Assembly (NCBI GenBank): GCA_030037055.1
Contig: JASHRZ010000031.1
Coordinates: 1 to 18,403 of the forward strand
Source: Alphaproteobacteria bacterium
GTDB lineage: Bacteria; Pseudomonadota; Alphaproteobacteria; ATCC43930; CGMCC-115725
Reading direction: 5' to 3'
DNA length: 18,403 nucleotides
Position numbers and translations under genes: made by a program. Positions 1-9,199 of this stretch are shown in pieces (the first letter of the stretch is position 1; every line of letters starts with the position of its first letter). The notes below the pieces were generated by a model, which had not been told where the DNA came from, searched no databases, and saw nothing but the letters and a program-made list of their open reading frames with translations.

Positions 1-156
1 AAGATCCGCGAGGCGTTCCTGCGCGCCATTCCGATGCGGCGGTTCGGCAAGCCGTCCGATGTTGCCGGCGCCGTGCTGTTCTTCGCTAGCGCCCATTCCG
101 ACTACATCACCGGACAGGTCCTGAGCGTCAGCGGCGGCCTGACCATGGCCGGATGA
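1..156 (+). CDS. Short-chain dehydrogenase/reductase, BadH-like (3' end only)
   Basis: The frame is open from base 1 to a TGA at 154-156 and gives the last 51 residues of a classical SDR. The segment carries the usual C-terminal SDR pattern: a [20 protein letters not shown] stretch, then [17 protein letters not shown]. The ending [13 protein letters not shown] resembles, from memory, 2-hydroxycyclohexanecarboxyl-CoA dehydrogenase (BadH) of Rhodopseudomonas palustris. General 3-hydroxyacyl-CoA or 3-oxoacyl-ACP SDRs end similarly, so the exact substrate is not settled. The NAD-binding and YxxxK parts lie outside the window. It is followed after 30 bases by a crotonase-family gene and two acyl-CoA dehydrogenases on the same strand, which fits a 3-hydroxyacyl-CoA dehydrogenase step in one beta-oxidation-type operon. 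Confidence 0.85.
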   Translation, partial: KIREAFLRAIPMRRFGKPSDVAGAVLFFASAHSDYITGQVLSVSGGLTMAG

Positions 157-186
157 ACCGGTTTTCCCCGAAAGCGAGGAGTATGG

Positions 187-1020
187 ATGATGAGGGAAGT
201 GCAAGCCGCAAGCTTCAAGCCGGCCCATTTCGGCTGGTCGGTCGCCGGCAAGGTGGCGACAATCACCCTCAACCGGCCGGAACGGAAGAACCCGCTGACC
301 TTCCAGTCCTATGGCGAGCTGCGCGATCTCTTCCGCGAGCTGGTCTACGCCCGCGACGTGAAGGCGGTGGTGCTCACCGGCGAGGGCGGCAATTTCTGCT
401 CCGGCGGCGACGTGCACGAGATCATCGGCCCGCTCGTGCGCCTGCAGGAAGCGGGGGACGTGGGCGGCCTGTTGGCGTTCACGCGCATGACCGGCGATCT
501 CGTCAAGGCGATGCGCGCCTGCCCGCAGCCGATCGTCGCCGCCGTCGACGGCATTTGCGCCGGCGCCGGCGCCATCCTCGCCATGGCCTCCGATCTCCGT
601 TACGGCACGGCGCAGAGCAAGGTCGCCTTTCTCTTCGTGCGCGTCGGGCTCGCGGGCGCCGATATGGGCGCTTGCAATATCCTGCCCCGGATCATCGGCG
701 CCGGCCGCGCCGCGGAGCTGCTCTACACCGGGCGCTCGATGGACGGCATCGAAGCGGAACGCTGGGGCTTCTACAACAAGCTCTGCGCGCCCGACGCGGT
801 GCTCGTCGAGGCGCAGGCCTGCGCCCAGAACCTCGTCGCCGGCCCGACCTTCGCCCATGCCATGACCAAGAAATGCATGCATCAGGAATGGGACATGTCG
901 ATCGACGCGGCGATCGAGGCCGAAGCGCAGGCGCAGGCCATCTGCATGCAGACCAAGGATTACGGCCGCGCCTACCGCGCCTTCGTCGCCAAGCAGAAGC
1001 CGGTCTTCGAGGGGAATTGA
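187..1020 (+). CDS. Enoyl-CoA hydratase/isomerase (crotonase) family protein
   Basis: This 277-residue protein has the crotonase fold signatures. [15 protein letters not shown] lies near residues 25-39, the first oxyanion-hole segment [11 protein letters not shown] near 68-78, and the second, [20 protein letters not shown], at 121-140. Members normally hydrate or isomerise an enoyl-CoA. The usual first catalytic Glu (crotonase Glu144, in a GGxCELAM-like motif) is Ile130 here, and the second Glu is not obvious. An Asp at about 159 (GLAGADMG) may act instead, as an Asp does in dienoyl-CoA isomerases. The reaction is therefore uncertain. GAGGAG at 176-181 lies 5 bases before ATG 187 and 8 bases before ATG 190, so either of two adjacent Met codons may be used. 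The stop overlaps the next start by one base (TGATG), indicating translational coupling. From memory, similar proteins occur in 2-aminobenzoyl-CoA/salicylyl-CoA type clusters. Confidence 0.9.
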   Translation: MMREVQAASFKPAHFGWSVAGKVATITLNRPERKNPLTFQSYGELRDLFRELVYARDVKAVVLTGEGGNFCSGGDVHEIIGPLVRLQEAGDVGGLLAFTRMTGDLVKAMRACPQPIVAAVDGICAGAGAILAMASDLRYGTAQSKVAFLFVRVGLAGADMGACNILPRIIGAGRAAELLYTGRSMDGIEAERWGFYNKLCAPDAVLVEAQACAQNLVAGPTFAHAMTKKCMHQEWDMSIDAAIEAEAQAQAICMQTKDYGRAYRAFVAKQKPVFEGN

Positions 1021-2225
1021 TGCCGGACCGCAGCTTCCTCGACTGGCCGTTCTTCGGGGTCGAGCAGCGCGACGCCGCTCAGAGCTTCGAGCGCTGGGCG
1101 GCCGAGCGCCTGCCGACGGCGCTTGGCAGCGATGAGGACGCCGAGCGCGACGTGCGCGGCAGCGTGCGCCGGCTGGTCGGTGCCCTCGGCGAGGCCGGGC
1201 TCCTGCACCATGCCGCCCCCGATGGCGAAGGCCCCAGCGGCGGCCTCGATGTTCGCACGCTCTGCCTCGCGCGCGAGACCTTGGCGCGCGCCTCCGGCCT
1301 CGCCGATTTCGCCTTCGCCATGCAGGGGCTCGGCAGCGCGCCGATCAGCCTCTATGGCACCGCGGCGCAAAAGCGGCGCTATCTGCCGCGGGTGAGCGCC
1401 GGCGCGGCGGTCGCCGCCTTCGCTCTCTCCGAGGCCGAGGCCGGCTCCGACGTGGCGGCGATGACCACCAGCGCGCGCCCCTGCCCCGGCGGCTTCCGGC
1501 TCGACGGCAGCAAGACCTGGATCTCGAACGCCGGCGTTGCCGATTTCTACGTCGTCTTCGCGCGCAGCGGCGAAGGCGGCGGCACCAAGGGAATCTCGGC
1601 CTTCATCGTCGATGCCGACAGTCCCGGCCTCGACATCGGCAGGAACATCGACATTATCGCCCCGCATCCGCTGGGCACGCTCGGCTTCGAGAACTGCCGC
1701 GTCAGCGCCGATCAGCTTCTCGGCGAGCCCGGCGGCGGCTTCAAGATCGCCATGGCGACGCTCGACATCTTCCGCTCGACGGTGGGCGCGGCGGCGCTCG
1801 GCTTCGCCCGGCGCGCGCTCGACGAGGCCGTCGCGCGCGCGCTGACCCGCCGCCTCTTCGGCCAGGCGCTGGCGGAGCTGCAGCTCATCCAGGCCAAGAT
1901 CGCCGACATGGCGCTCGCCGTCGATGCCGCCGCGCTGCTGGTCTACCGCGCCGCCTGGAGCAAGGACTGCCGCGGCGGGCGCATCAGCCGCGAAGCGAGC
2001 ATGGCCAAGCTCTACGCCACCGAAGAGGCGCAGCGGATCATCGACGAGGCGGTGCAGATTTTCGGCGGCCTCGGCGTCGTGCGCGGCATGGCGGTCGAGC
2101 GCCTTTATCGCGAGATCCGCGCGTTGCGCATCTACGAGGGCGCGAGCGAGGTGCAAAAGCTGATCATCGCCGGCCAAGTGCTGCAGGCGGCGCGCGCCGG
2201 CGCGGCGGGGGACAGTCGGCGATGA
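1020..2225 (+). CDS. Acyl-CoA dehydrogenase family protein (first copy)
   Basis: The 401-residue flavoprotein oxidises an acyl-CoA to the 2,3-enoyl-CoA and passes electrons to electron-transfer flavoprotein. Visible family motifs are the FAD/substrate loop [13 protein letters not shown], the [15 protein letters not shown] beta-domain segment, [15 protein letters not shown], and the C-terminal [19 protein letters not shown] followed by [11 protein letters not shown]. Glu373 in the YEG motif is the expected catalytic base. The N-terminus ([12 protein letters not shown]) is unusual, and the N-terminal helical domain is less conserved than in the next gene. The start at 1020 is chosen because its ATG overlaps the hydratase stop. 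The same frame stays open upstream to 153, but that part is a shadow of the hydratase gene. The stop overlaps the next dehydrogenase start (ATGA). The substrate is unknown; a cyclic or branched acyl-CoA is plausible from context. Confidence 0.93.
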   Translation: MPDRSFLDWPFFGVEQRDAAQSFERWAAERLPTALGSDEDAERDVRGSVRRLVGALGEAGLLHHAAPDGEGPSGGLDVRTLCLARETLARASGLADFAFAMQGLGSAPISLYGTAAQKRRYLPRVSAGAAVAAFALSEAEAGSDVAAMTTSARPCPGGFRLDGSKTWISNAGVADFYVVFARSGEGGGTKGISAFIVDADSPGLDIGRNIDIIAPHPLGTLGFENCRVSADQLLGEPGGGFKIAMATLDIFRSTVGAAALGFARRALDEAVARALTRRLFGQALAELQLIQAKIADMALAVDAAALLVYRAAWSKDCRGGRISREASMAKLYATEEAQRIIDEAVQIFGGLGVVRGMAVERLYREIRALRIYEGASEVQKLIIAGQVLQAARAGAAGDSRR

Positions 2226-3358
2226 CCCCGACCGTGCAACAAGCGATGGTGCGGGACCTCGCGCGCAAGTTCGCGCGCGAGCGGCTCGAGCCGCGCGCCG
2301 CCGAATGGGATCGCGAAGCGCGCTTCCCGCGCGAAGCCCTGGCGGAGATGGGGCGTCTCGGCTTCCTCGGCATGACGGTGCCCGAGGAATGGGGCGGCGC
2401 CGGCGCCGATAACGTCTCGCTCGCACTCGCGCTCGAGGAGATCGCCGCCGGCGACGCCGCCTGCGCCACCATCATGAGCGGCCACAACGCGGTCGGCTGC
2501 ACGCCTCTTTATCGCCACGGCACGAACGAACAGAAGGAACGCTTCCTGCGGCCGATGGCCGAGGGGCGCATGCTCTCCGCCTTCTGCCTCACCGAGCCGC
2601 AAAGCGGGTCCGATGCCGGCAATCTCGCGACGCGGGCGCGGCGTCAAGGCGATCACTACATCATCTCCGGCAGCAAGCAGTTCATCACCAGCGGCAAGAA
2701 CGCCGCCGTGGCGCTCGTCTTCGCCTCGACCGAGCCGGCCGCCGGCAAACGGGGGATCACTGCCTTCATCGTGCCGACCGACACGCCGGGCTATGTCGTG
2801 GGCCGGGTCGAATCGAAGATGGGCCAACGGGCCTCGGACACCTGCCACATCATCTTCGAGGAGATGCGCGTCCCGGCCAACCAGCGCCTGGGCGCCGAAG
2901 GCGACGGCTACCGCATCGCCCTCGGCAATCTCGAGGGCGGCCGCATCGGCATCGCCGCGCAAGCGGTCGGCATCGCCCGCGCCGCGTTCGAAAGCGCCCT
3001 TGCCTATGCCAAGCAGCGCGTGACCTTCGGCAAGCCGATCATCGAGCACCAGGCCATCGCCTTTCGCCTTGCCGATATGGCGACACGCATCGAGGCGGCG
3101 CGACTGATGGTGCTGCACGCCGCGGGCTTGCGCGACAGCGACAAGCGCTGCCTCAAAGAGGCGTGCATGGCGAAGCTGCTCGCCTCGGAAGCCGCCGAGT
3201 GGGTGTGCAGCGAGGCGATCCAGATCTTCGGCGGCTATGGCTATCTCACCGACGTGCCGGTGGAGCGCCTCTATCGCGATGCGCGCGTGTGCCGAATCTA
3301 CGAAGGGACCAACGACATCCAGCATCTCGTCATCAGCCGCGAACTGGCCGGCGGCTGA
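2222..3358 (+). CDS. Acyl-CoA dehydrogenase (second copy, short-chain type)
   Basis: This 378-residue protein is a full-length, canonical acyl-CoA dehydrogenase. It contains [15 protein letters not shown] in the N-terminal domain, [14 protein letters not shown] at the flavin/substrate site, FITSGKNA in the middle domain, [21 protein letters not shown], and the C-terminal [19 protein letters not shown] and [10 protein letters not shown]. Glu361 of YEG is the expected catalytic base. It starts inside the previous stop codon (ATGA at 2222-2225), so both dehydrogenases should be made together. They are only distantly alike, so this is not a recent tandem duplication. They may act on different intermediates or form a mixed complex. 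Candidates suggested by context are glutaryl/pimelyl-CoA-type beta-oxidation or cyclohexanecarboxyl-CoA oxidation; the sequence alone does not decide. Confidence 0.94.
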   Translation: MTPTVQQAMVRDLARKFARERLEPRAAEWDREARFPREALAEMGRLGFLGMTVPEEWGGAGADNVSLALALEEIAAGDAACATIMSGHNAVGCTPLYRHGTNEQKERFLRPMAEGRMLSAFCLTEPQSGSDAGNLATRARRQGDHYIISGSKQFITSGKNAAVALVFASTEPAAGKRGITAFIVPTDTPGYVVGRVESKMGQRASDTCHIIFEEMRVPANQRLGAEGDGYRIALGNLEGGRIGIAAQAVGIARAAFESALAYAKQRVTFGKPIIEHQAIAFRLADMATRIEAARLMVLHAAGLRDSDKRCLKEACMAKLLASEAAEWVCSEAIQIFGGYGYLTDVPVERLYRDARVCRIYEGTNDIQHLVISRELAGG

Positions 3359-3444
3359 GGGCGGGCGTCAGTGATTCCGGCCAGGCGATGCGGCGGCGTC
3401 TTGCGGGCGCCGGGCGCGTCATAGGAAAGGCGAAGGAGACGGCG

Positions 3445-4659
3445 ATGAAAATCATGATGGCATCGCAGACCGGGCTCAGGGCGGTGGCGTTCGCCGCCGG
3501 TCTGGTTCTGCCCTGGGCCGTCACGCCCGCGGCGGCGCAGACGGTCAAGATCGGGGTGATCCTCACCTATTCCGGCCCTTCGGCCTCGCTCGGCGACCAG
3601 ATCGATAAGGGGCTCGACCTTTATGTCAAGGAGCACCAGAAGAATCTGCCGGCTGGGGTCAAGGTCGAGCTGATCAAGCGCGATGACACCGGCCCGAACC
3701 CGGACGTGGCCAAGCGCCTGGCGCAGGAGCTCATCACCCGCGATCACGTGCAGTTCCTCGCCGGCGTGGTGTGGTCGCCCAACGCCGCCGCCATTGCGCC
3801 GCTGGCGACCGAGGTCAAAGTCCCGTTCGTCATCATGAACGCGGCGGGCGCCGGGCTCACCCGCGCCTCGCCCTACATCGTGCGCGTCTCGTTCACGCTG
3901 TGGCAGACCAGCTATCCGCTGGGCCAATGGGCGGCGCGCAACGGGATGAAGAAGATCTACACCGCGGTCAGCGACTATGCGCCGGGCCATGACGGCGAGG
4001 CCGCCATCACCAAGGCGTTCACGGATGCCGGCGGCCAGGTCGTCGGCGCCGTGCGCTTCCCGCTCAAGGACCAGGACTTCGTGCCGTTCCTGCAACGGGT
4101 GAAGGATGCCAAGCCGGACGCGCTCTATGTCTTCGTGCCGTCAGGCAAGCAGGCTGCGGCGGTGATGAAGGCCTATGCCGATCTCGGGCTCAAGGCGGAC
4201 GGCGTCAAGCTGCTGGGGCCCCAGGACATCGTGCCCGATGCGGAACTGCCGGGCATGGGCGATGAGGCGCTCGGCATCATCAGCGGCGGCACCTATTCGG
4301 CGGTGTCCACGAGGCCGCAGAACCAGGCCTATGTCGCAGCGTGGAAGCGCGAATACGGCGCCCAGTCCATCCCCGACTTCATGTCGGTCGGCGGCTGGGA
4401 CGGCATGGCGGCGATCTTCTCCGTCATCAAGGCGAGCAACGGCCAGCCCGATCCGGACAAGGCGATGGCGCTGCTCAGAGGCTGGGCAAACCCCGACAGC
4501 CCGCGCGGCCCGATCCTGATCGACGCGAACACGCGCGACATCGTCGAGAACGTCTACATCCGCCGCGTCGAGAAGGTGGGCGAAGGTCTCGGCAATGTCG
4601 AGTTCGACACGATCGCGCAGGTCAAGGACCCCTGGAAGGAGTTCAATCCGGCGAAATAA
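3445..4659 (+). CDS. livK: ABC transporter periplasmic substrate-binding protein, LivK type
   Basis: The 404-residue protein starts with a Sec signal peptide: Lys2, a hydrophobic stretch at about 13-25, and an Ala-rich cleavage site after residue 31 (PAAA before QTVKIG). The mature part begins TVKIGVILTYSGPSASLGDQI, typical of the type I periplasmic binding fold of the branched-chain amino acid family (Peripla_BP_6). AAGSIAPLATE-like and PFVIMNAAG segments follow. It should bind the substrate in the periplasm and deliver it to the permeases encoded next. An AAGGAG at 3433-3438 lies 6 bases before the ATG. Eighty-six bases separate it from the upstream dehydrogenase, with no promoter that I can defend. 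Binding proteins next to benzoyl-CoA genes often take aromatic acids, so the ligand may be benzoate or hydroxybenzoate rather than an amino acid (inference). Confidence 0.93.
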   Translation: MKIMMASQTGLRAVAFAAGLVLPWAVTPAAAQTVKIGVILTYSGPSASLGDQIDKGLDLYVKEHQKNLPAGVKVELIKRDDTGPNPDVAKRLAQELITRDHVQFLAGVVWSPNAAAIAPLATEVKVPFVIMNAAGAGLTRASPYIVRVSFTLWQTSYPLGQWAARNGMKKIYTAVSDYAPGHDGEAAITKAFTDAGGQVVGAVRFPLKDQDFVPFLQRVKDAKPDALYVFVPSGKQAAAVMKAYADLGLKADGVKLLGPQDIVPDAELPGMGDEALGIISGGTYSAVSTRPQNQAYVAAWKREYGAQSIPDFMSVGGWDGMAAIFSVIKASNGQPDPDKAMALLRGWANPDSPRGPILIDANTRDIVENVYIRRVEKVGEGLGNVEFDTIAQVKDPWKEFNPAK

Positions 4660-4669
4660 CCGATCGATG

Positions 4670-4708
4670 CCGCGCCTTTGCCGGCGCTTACCATCGGCGA
4701 AGGCGCGG
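4670..4708 (+). other. Intercistronic mRNA hairpin between livK and livH
   Basis: The left arm CCGCGCCTTTGCCG (4670-4683) pairs with the right arm CGGCGAAGGCGCGG (4695-4708). This gives 14 consecutive pairs with a single G-U wobble around an 11-base loop. It begins 10 bases after the livK stop. No T-run follows (the next bases are C-rich), so it is not a classical intrinsic terminator. Stem-loops here in binding-protein operons commonly protect the upstream transcript from 3' exonucleases or attenuate read-through, giving more binding protein than permease. That role is inferred here. Confidence 0.75.
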
Positions 4709-4732
4709 CCCCCAGCGAAGGCTGCCGCCCCG

Positions 4733-5602
4733 ATGGACGCCGTCTCGATCTTCATCAGTATCGCCTTCCATGGACTCGCCTTCGCGATGGTGCTCTACCT
4801 CGTCTCGGTCGGGCTTTCCGTGACCATGGGGCTGATGGGGTTCGTCAACCTCGCCCATGGCGTCTTCGCCGCGGCCGGCGGCTATGTCATGCTGACGCTG
4901 ATGAACGGCCATGGCGTCGCCTTTCCGCTCGCCCTCGCCGTCGCCTGCCTCGCCGTCGCGGCCGGCAGCGTCATCCTCGAGCGACTGCTCTATCGCCGCC
5001 TCTATGGCGGCGACGAGCTCGACCAGGTGCTGCTCAGCATCGGCCTCATCTTCATGTCGGTGGCGACCGCCAAGTTCTTCTGGGGTCCGCTGCCGCAACC
5101 GATGCATCCGCCCGCCTATCTCGGCGGCCAGGTCGATCTTGGGTTCCGCAGCTTCCCGACCTACCGCAGTTTCCTGATCATCGCCGGCGCGGTCGTGGTG
5201 AGCCTCCTTTGGCTCGGGCTCGAGCGCACGCGCTTCGGCGCGACGCTCCGTGCGGCGGTCGACAACCGCCGCATGGCGCAGTCCATCGGCATCGACACGA
5301 AGCGCCTCTTCACCCTCGCCTTCGCTCTGGGCAGCGGGCTTGCCGCGCTCGGCGGCGCGCTCGGCGCCGAGATCCTGGCGATCGATCCCGGCTACGCCTT
5401 GGAGCAGCTGATCTACTTTCTCATCGTCGTCGCCGTCGGCGGGCTCGGCAGCATTCGCGGACCGTTCTTCGCCGCGCTGCTCGTCGGCACGGCGGACACC
5501 GCCTTCAAATACCTTCAGCCCGAGCTGGGCGCGTTCTTCATCTATGCCATGACGCTGGCGCTCCTGCTGTGGCGGCCGCATGGCCTCTTCGGGCGCGCAT
5601 GA
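4733..5602 (+). CDS. livH: Branched-chain-type ABC transporter permease, LivH
   Basis: This 289-residue, very hydrophobic protein is one of the two membrane subunits of the HAAT-family importer. The N-terminal part carries the LivH pattern GLSVTMGLMGFVNLAHGVFAAAGGYV. The C-terminal part has GGLGSIRGPFFAALLVG, the conserved loop that contacts the ATPases. The start at 4733 (MDAVSIFISI) is chosen because the first membrane helix begins there. The frame is open further upstream but codes there for the livK-livH hairpin and the end of livK. A weak GAAGG at 4717-4721 lies 11 bases upstream, so initiation may be modest. The stop overlaps the next possible start (ATGA at 5599-5602). Confidence 0.94.
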   Translation: MDAVSIFISIAFHGLAFAMVLYLVSVGLSVTMGLMGFVNLAHGVFAAAGGYVMLTLMNGHGVAFPLALAVACLAVAAGSVILERLLYRRLYGGDELDQVLLSIGLIFMSVATAKFFWGPLPQPMHPPAYLGGQVDLGFRSFPTYRSFLIIAGAVVVSLLWLGLERTRFGATLRAAVDNRRMAQSIGIDTKRLFTLAFALGSGLAALGGALGAEILAIDPGYALEQLIYFLIVVAVGGLGSIRGPFFAALLVGTADTAFKYLQPELGAFFIYAMTLALLLWRPHGLFGRA

Positions 5603-6693
5603 TGGCGCGCAACCATTCCCGCTCCCTCATCTCCGTCGCCGATGGCTTGCGCGAGCTGTTTTCGCTGGCGGCGACGGCCGGTTCGGGTGGCGGCGCCGCC
5701 CGGCGGACGCCGTCGCAAATGCCAAACGCCGTCGATGTGCTGCGCCGCAGCCATCGGCTGCGCCCGCTGGAGACGCTGCCCTGGCTGGTCGCGGCGGCCG
5801 CGTTCTTTCTCTTGCCCGACTATCTCGCGCTCGGCGCTCAAATCCTGCTGGCCGTCCTTTTCGCGCTCTCCCTCGACCTGATCCTCGGCTATGCCGGGAT
5901 CGTCAGCTTGGGCCACGCCGCCTTCTTCGGCGTCGGCGCCTATGCCGCCGGGCTCCTGGCGGTGCATGGCTGGGGCGAGCCGCTGAGCGGCCTCGTCGTC
6001 GCCGGAATTGCCGCAGGTCTCATCGGGATGCTCAGCGGCGCGGTGATCCTGCGCACGCGGGGGCTCACCCTGCTGATGCTGACCCTGATGATCGCGGCCA
6101 TGCTGCAGGAGGCCGCCAACAAGGCCGGCGCGATCACCGGCGGCACCGACGGGCTTCAGGGCATGCAGGTCTCCCCCGTCTTCGGGCTGTTCCGCTTCGA
6201 CGTCTTCGGCCACACCGCCTATGTCTATTGCCTGACGGTGCTGTTCCTCGGCTGGCTGGCGGCGCGGCGCATCGTCCATTCGCCCTTCGGCCGCGGGCTC
6301 ATCGGAATCCGCGAGAGCGAGGAGCGCATGCGCGCGATCGGCTCGCCGGTGTTCCGCCGCCGGTTGGTGATTTACGCCATCTCGGCGGCCTTGGCCGGGA
6401 TCGCCGGCGGGCTGATGGCCCAGACGACCCAGTTCGTCGCTCTCGACGCGCTCGGCTTCGAGCGCTCCGGCACGGTGCTGATCATGCTGATCCTCGGCGG
6501 CGTCGGGCGGCTCTACGGCGCCTTTATCGGCGCGCCGCTCTACATGATCCTCCAGGACCGCTTCGCTCAGCAGGATCCGGTCTACTGGTATTTCTGGATC
6601 GGCCTGCTGCTCGTGCTGGTCGTCGTGTTCGCGCGCGGCGGCGTGCTGGGGATCGGGGAGCGCCTGGTGCGCCGCCGGAGCCGGCGGTCATGA
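5599..6693 (+). CDS. livM: Branched-chain-type ABC transporter permease, LivM
   Basis: This is the second membrane subunit of the importer. The hallmark LivM motif GYAGIVSLGHAAFFGVGAYAAGL is present, followed by GLTLLMLTLMIAAML, ITGGTDGLQG and the C-terminal LGGVGRLYGAFIGAPLY loop. From the ATG overlapping the livH stop the protein has 364 residues. The first 40 residues (Arg-, Ser- and Gly-rich) look unlike any LivM N-terminus and may not be translated. An internal ATG at 5719 (MPNAVDVLRRSHRLRP) would give a more usual 324 residues, though it has no clear ribosome site. The overlap start is kept because of coupling; the N-terminus is uncertain. The stop overlaps the livG start (ATGA at 6690). 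Confidence 0.92.
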   Translation: MMARNHSRSLISVADGLRELFSLAATAGSGGGAARRTPSQMPNAVDVLRRSHRLRPLETLPWLVAAAAFFLLPDYLALGAQILLAVLFALSLDLILGYAGIVSLGHAAFFGVGAYAAGLLAVHGWGEPLSGLVVAGIAAGLIGMLSGAVILRTRGLTLLMLTLMIAAMLQEAANKAGAITGGTDGLQGMQVSPVFGLFRFDVFGHTAYVYCLTVLFLGWLAARRIVHSPFGRGLIGIRESEERMRAIGSPVFRRRLVIYAISAALAGIAGGLMAQTTQFVALDALGFERSGTVLIMLILGGVGRLYGAFIGAPLYMILQDRFAQQDPVYWYFWIGLLLVLVVVFARGGVLGIGERLVRRRSRRS

Positions 6694-7450
6694 CCGCCGG
6701 CGAGGCCGCGGCGCTGGAGACGCGCGGATTGTGCAAGAGCTTCGGCGCCCTCGCCGTGGCGAGCGACATCAATTTCCGCCTGGAGCGCGCCGCGCGCCAC
6801 GCGCTCATCGGCCCGAACGGCGCCGGCAAGACCAGCTTCCTCGACCTGGTCACGGGGCGGTTTCCGCCGAGCGCCGGGCGCATCCTGCTGGGCGGCGCCG
6901 ACGTCACCGCGCTGGCGCAGGAACAGCGCGTCAAGCGCGGGCTGGCGCGAACCTTCCAGATCACCACGCTGTTCCGCGGGCTGAGCGTGCTCGACAATGT
7001 CTGCATGGCGACAAGCGAGCGGCTCGGCCGCGCCGGCGACCTCTTCCGCCCGGCCGGCTCGCGCCGCGACGTCATCGACGGCGCCTATGCCTCGCTCGAG
7101 CGTCTCGGGCTCGCCGACGACGCCCCCCGCGTCGTGCGCGAGCTGCCTTATGGCCGGCAGCGCCTGGTCGAGATTGCCGTGGCACTCAGCCTCAAGCCCG
7201 AGGTGCTGCTGCTCGACGAGCCCGCGGCGGGGGTGCCGTCGGCCGAGAGCGGCATCATCGTCGACGTCATCGAGAGCCTGCCCTCGGAGATCGCGGTGCT
7301 CATCATCGAGCACGACATGGATCTGGTCTTTCGCTTGGCGAGCCGCATCACCGTGCTCGTGCAGGGCAAGGTTCTGGTCGAGGGCACGCCGCAGGAGATC
7401 GCGGCCAATCCGGCGGTGCGCGAGGTCTATCTCGGCGAGCGAGCGCCGAC

Positions 7451-7454
<4 letters not shown>
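6690..7454 (+). CDS. livG: Branched-chain-type ABC transporter ATPase, LivG
   Basis: This 254-residue cytoplasmic ATPase powers the importer. Walker A is GPNGAGKTS (residues 41-49), the Q-loop region is RTFQITTLFRGLSVLDNV, Walker B is VLLLDEPAAGV and the switch His lies in IIEHDMDLVF. The signature is LPYGRQRLVEIAVAL, the divergent YGxQR form typical of LivG proteins rather than LSGGQ. The TFQ motif and the C-terminal VLVEGTPQEIAANPAVREVYLG also mark LivG. The ATG overlaps the livM stop, and the stop overlaps the livF start, so all three genes are translationally linked. One membrane side contact is expected with each permease. Confidence 0.95.
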
Positions 7455-8206
<752 letters not shown>

Positions 8207-8212
8207 CGGAAG

Positions 8213-9199
8213 CTAAGCGGTCGCCGGCGACGAGAACAGGCGGGCGGCGAGGCGACAGGCGAGCGCGGCCGCGACCCGACGGCGGTAATGGGCCGGCACG
8301 ATCGTCGTGCGCATCGGCGAGACTTGCTTCTGCACGAGCTTGCTGATCTGCCGCAGCGCTTCGGCGTCGCACGGACCACCGATCAGCGCCTCGCAGCCGG
8401 AGAGGAGCAACGGCCGCGAATTCGTGCCGGTCAAGGCGATGCGCAACCCGTCCAATGCGCCGTCCCGCCGGCGCAGCGACACAGCGACCCCCGCCAGCGG
8501 AAAATCGATGGCGCCGCGCAAGCGCGCCTTCTCGTATCCGGCCGCCAGGCGGGGCTCGATCGGCAGCCTTACCGAGAGAAGCATCTCCTCGGCGCCGAGA
8601 GCGAGATGCGCTGCGCCGTCCTCGCGGAAGAGCTCGTTCAGCGCGATCCGGCGCGTGCCATCGGCGTCGCCCAGCTCCGCTTGCGCTCCCAGCACCAGAA
8701 GCACCGGCGCGGTATCGCCGCTATAGGCGGCGTGGCAACGGTTTCCCGTCGGCGCCACGTGGCAGACCGTGCCGCGATACTTCAGGCAGAAATCGTTGCT
8801 TTGGCGCCACCAGTCGCTCTGATTGTAGAACACGCAGCGCGTGTCGAGGCAGAGATTACCGCCGAGCGTGGCGCTCGCCCGATGCGTCGGGCCGGCGACG
8901 GTGGCGGCGGCTTCGGCCAGCGCCGGGAAATGGCGGCGGATGAGGGGATCATCGGCGAGGCGCGACAGCGTCACGCCGGCGCCGATGCGGATGCCCGCCG
9001 GCTCGGCCGCGATCTCCTGCATGCCGGGCAGGCCGGTAATGTCGACGAGCGCCGCCGGGCCGCCGAGCCCGTGACGCAGATTGGCGATGAGATCGGTGCC
9101 GCCGGCGAGCAGGCGGCAGTCGGCATGGAGGCGGCGCGCGGCCGCCACCTCGGCGAGGCTTGCCGCGCGGATCAGCTCGAAGGACGGCAGCAGGCTCAT
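8213..9199 (-). CDS. hcrB: 4-hydroxybenzoyl-CoA reductase, beta (FAD, extra [4Fe-4S]) subunit
   Basis: This 328-residue protein belongs to the FAD-binding subunits of the xanthine oxidase family, with [14 protein letters not shown] near residue 31 and [17 protein letters not shown] near 105-121. It carries the loop specific to 4-hydroxybenzoyl-CoA reductase, with cysteines at 122, 138, 146 and 155. As I recall, these are the positions that bind an additional [4Fe-4S] cluster in the Thauera aromatica enzyme. Ordinary xanthine dehydrogenase and CO dehydrogenase medium subunits lack this loop, so it strongly supports the assignment. The subunit brings electrons from ferredoxin toward FAD and the molybdenum site. 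The ATG at 9199 overlaps the hcrA stop (ATGA); the long upstream open frame is a shadow of hcrA. Confidence 0.95.
   Translation of the reverse strand: MSLLPSFELIRAASLAEVAAARRLHADCRLLAGGTDLIANLRHGLGGPAALVDITGLPGMQEIAAEPAGIRIGAGVTLSRLADDPLIRRHFPALAEAAATVAGPTHRASATLGGNLCLDTRCVFYNQSDWWRQSNDFCLKYRGTVCHVAPTGNRCHAAYSGDTAPVLLVLGAQAELGDADGTRRIALNELFREDGAAHLALGAEEMLLSVRLPIEPRLAAGYEKARLRGAIDFPLAGVAVSLRRRDGALDGLRIALTGTNSRPLLLSGCEALIGGPCDAEALRQISKLVQKQVSPMRTTIVPAHYRRRVAAALACRLAARLFSSPATA

Noticed and set aside
153..1019. N-terminal extension of the first acyl-CoA dehydrogenase frame, suggesting a fusion protein
   Set aside because: This part is an Arg-rich out-of-frame reading of the crotonase gene. The ATG at 1020 overlapping the hydratase stop gives a normal-length dehydrogenase.
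972..2426. Long minus-strand open frame opposite the first acyl-CoA dehydrogenase
   Set aside because: Low-complexity Arg/Ala-rich translation opposite a gene with full family motifs; a GC-driven shadow.
3359..3444. Promoter in front of livK
   Set aside because: TTGCGG (3401) and CATAGG (3420) are only 13 bases apart, and no other convincing pair is visible. The gap may simply be an intercistronic spacer.
4670..4710. Intrinsic transcription terminator after livK
   Set aside because: The hairpin is strong but is followed by C-rich sequence rather than a T-run, and the transporter genes continue on the same strand.
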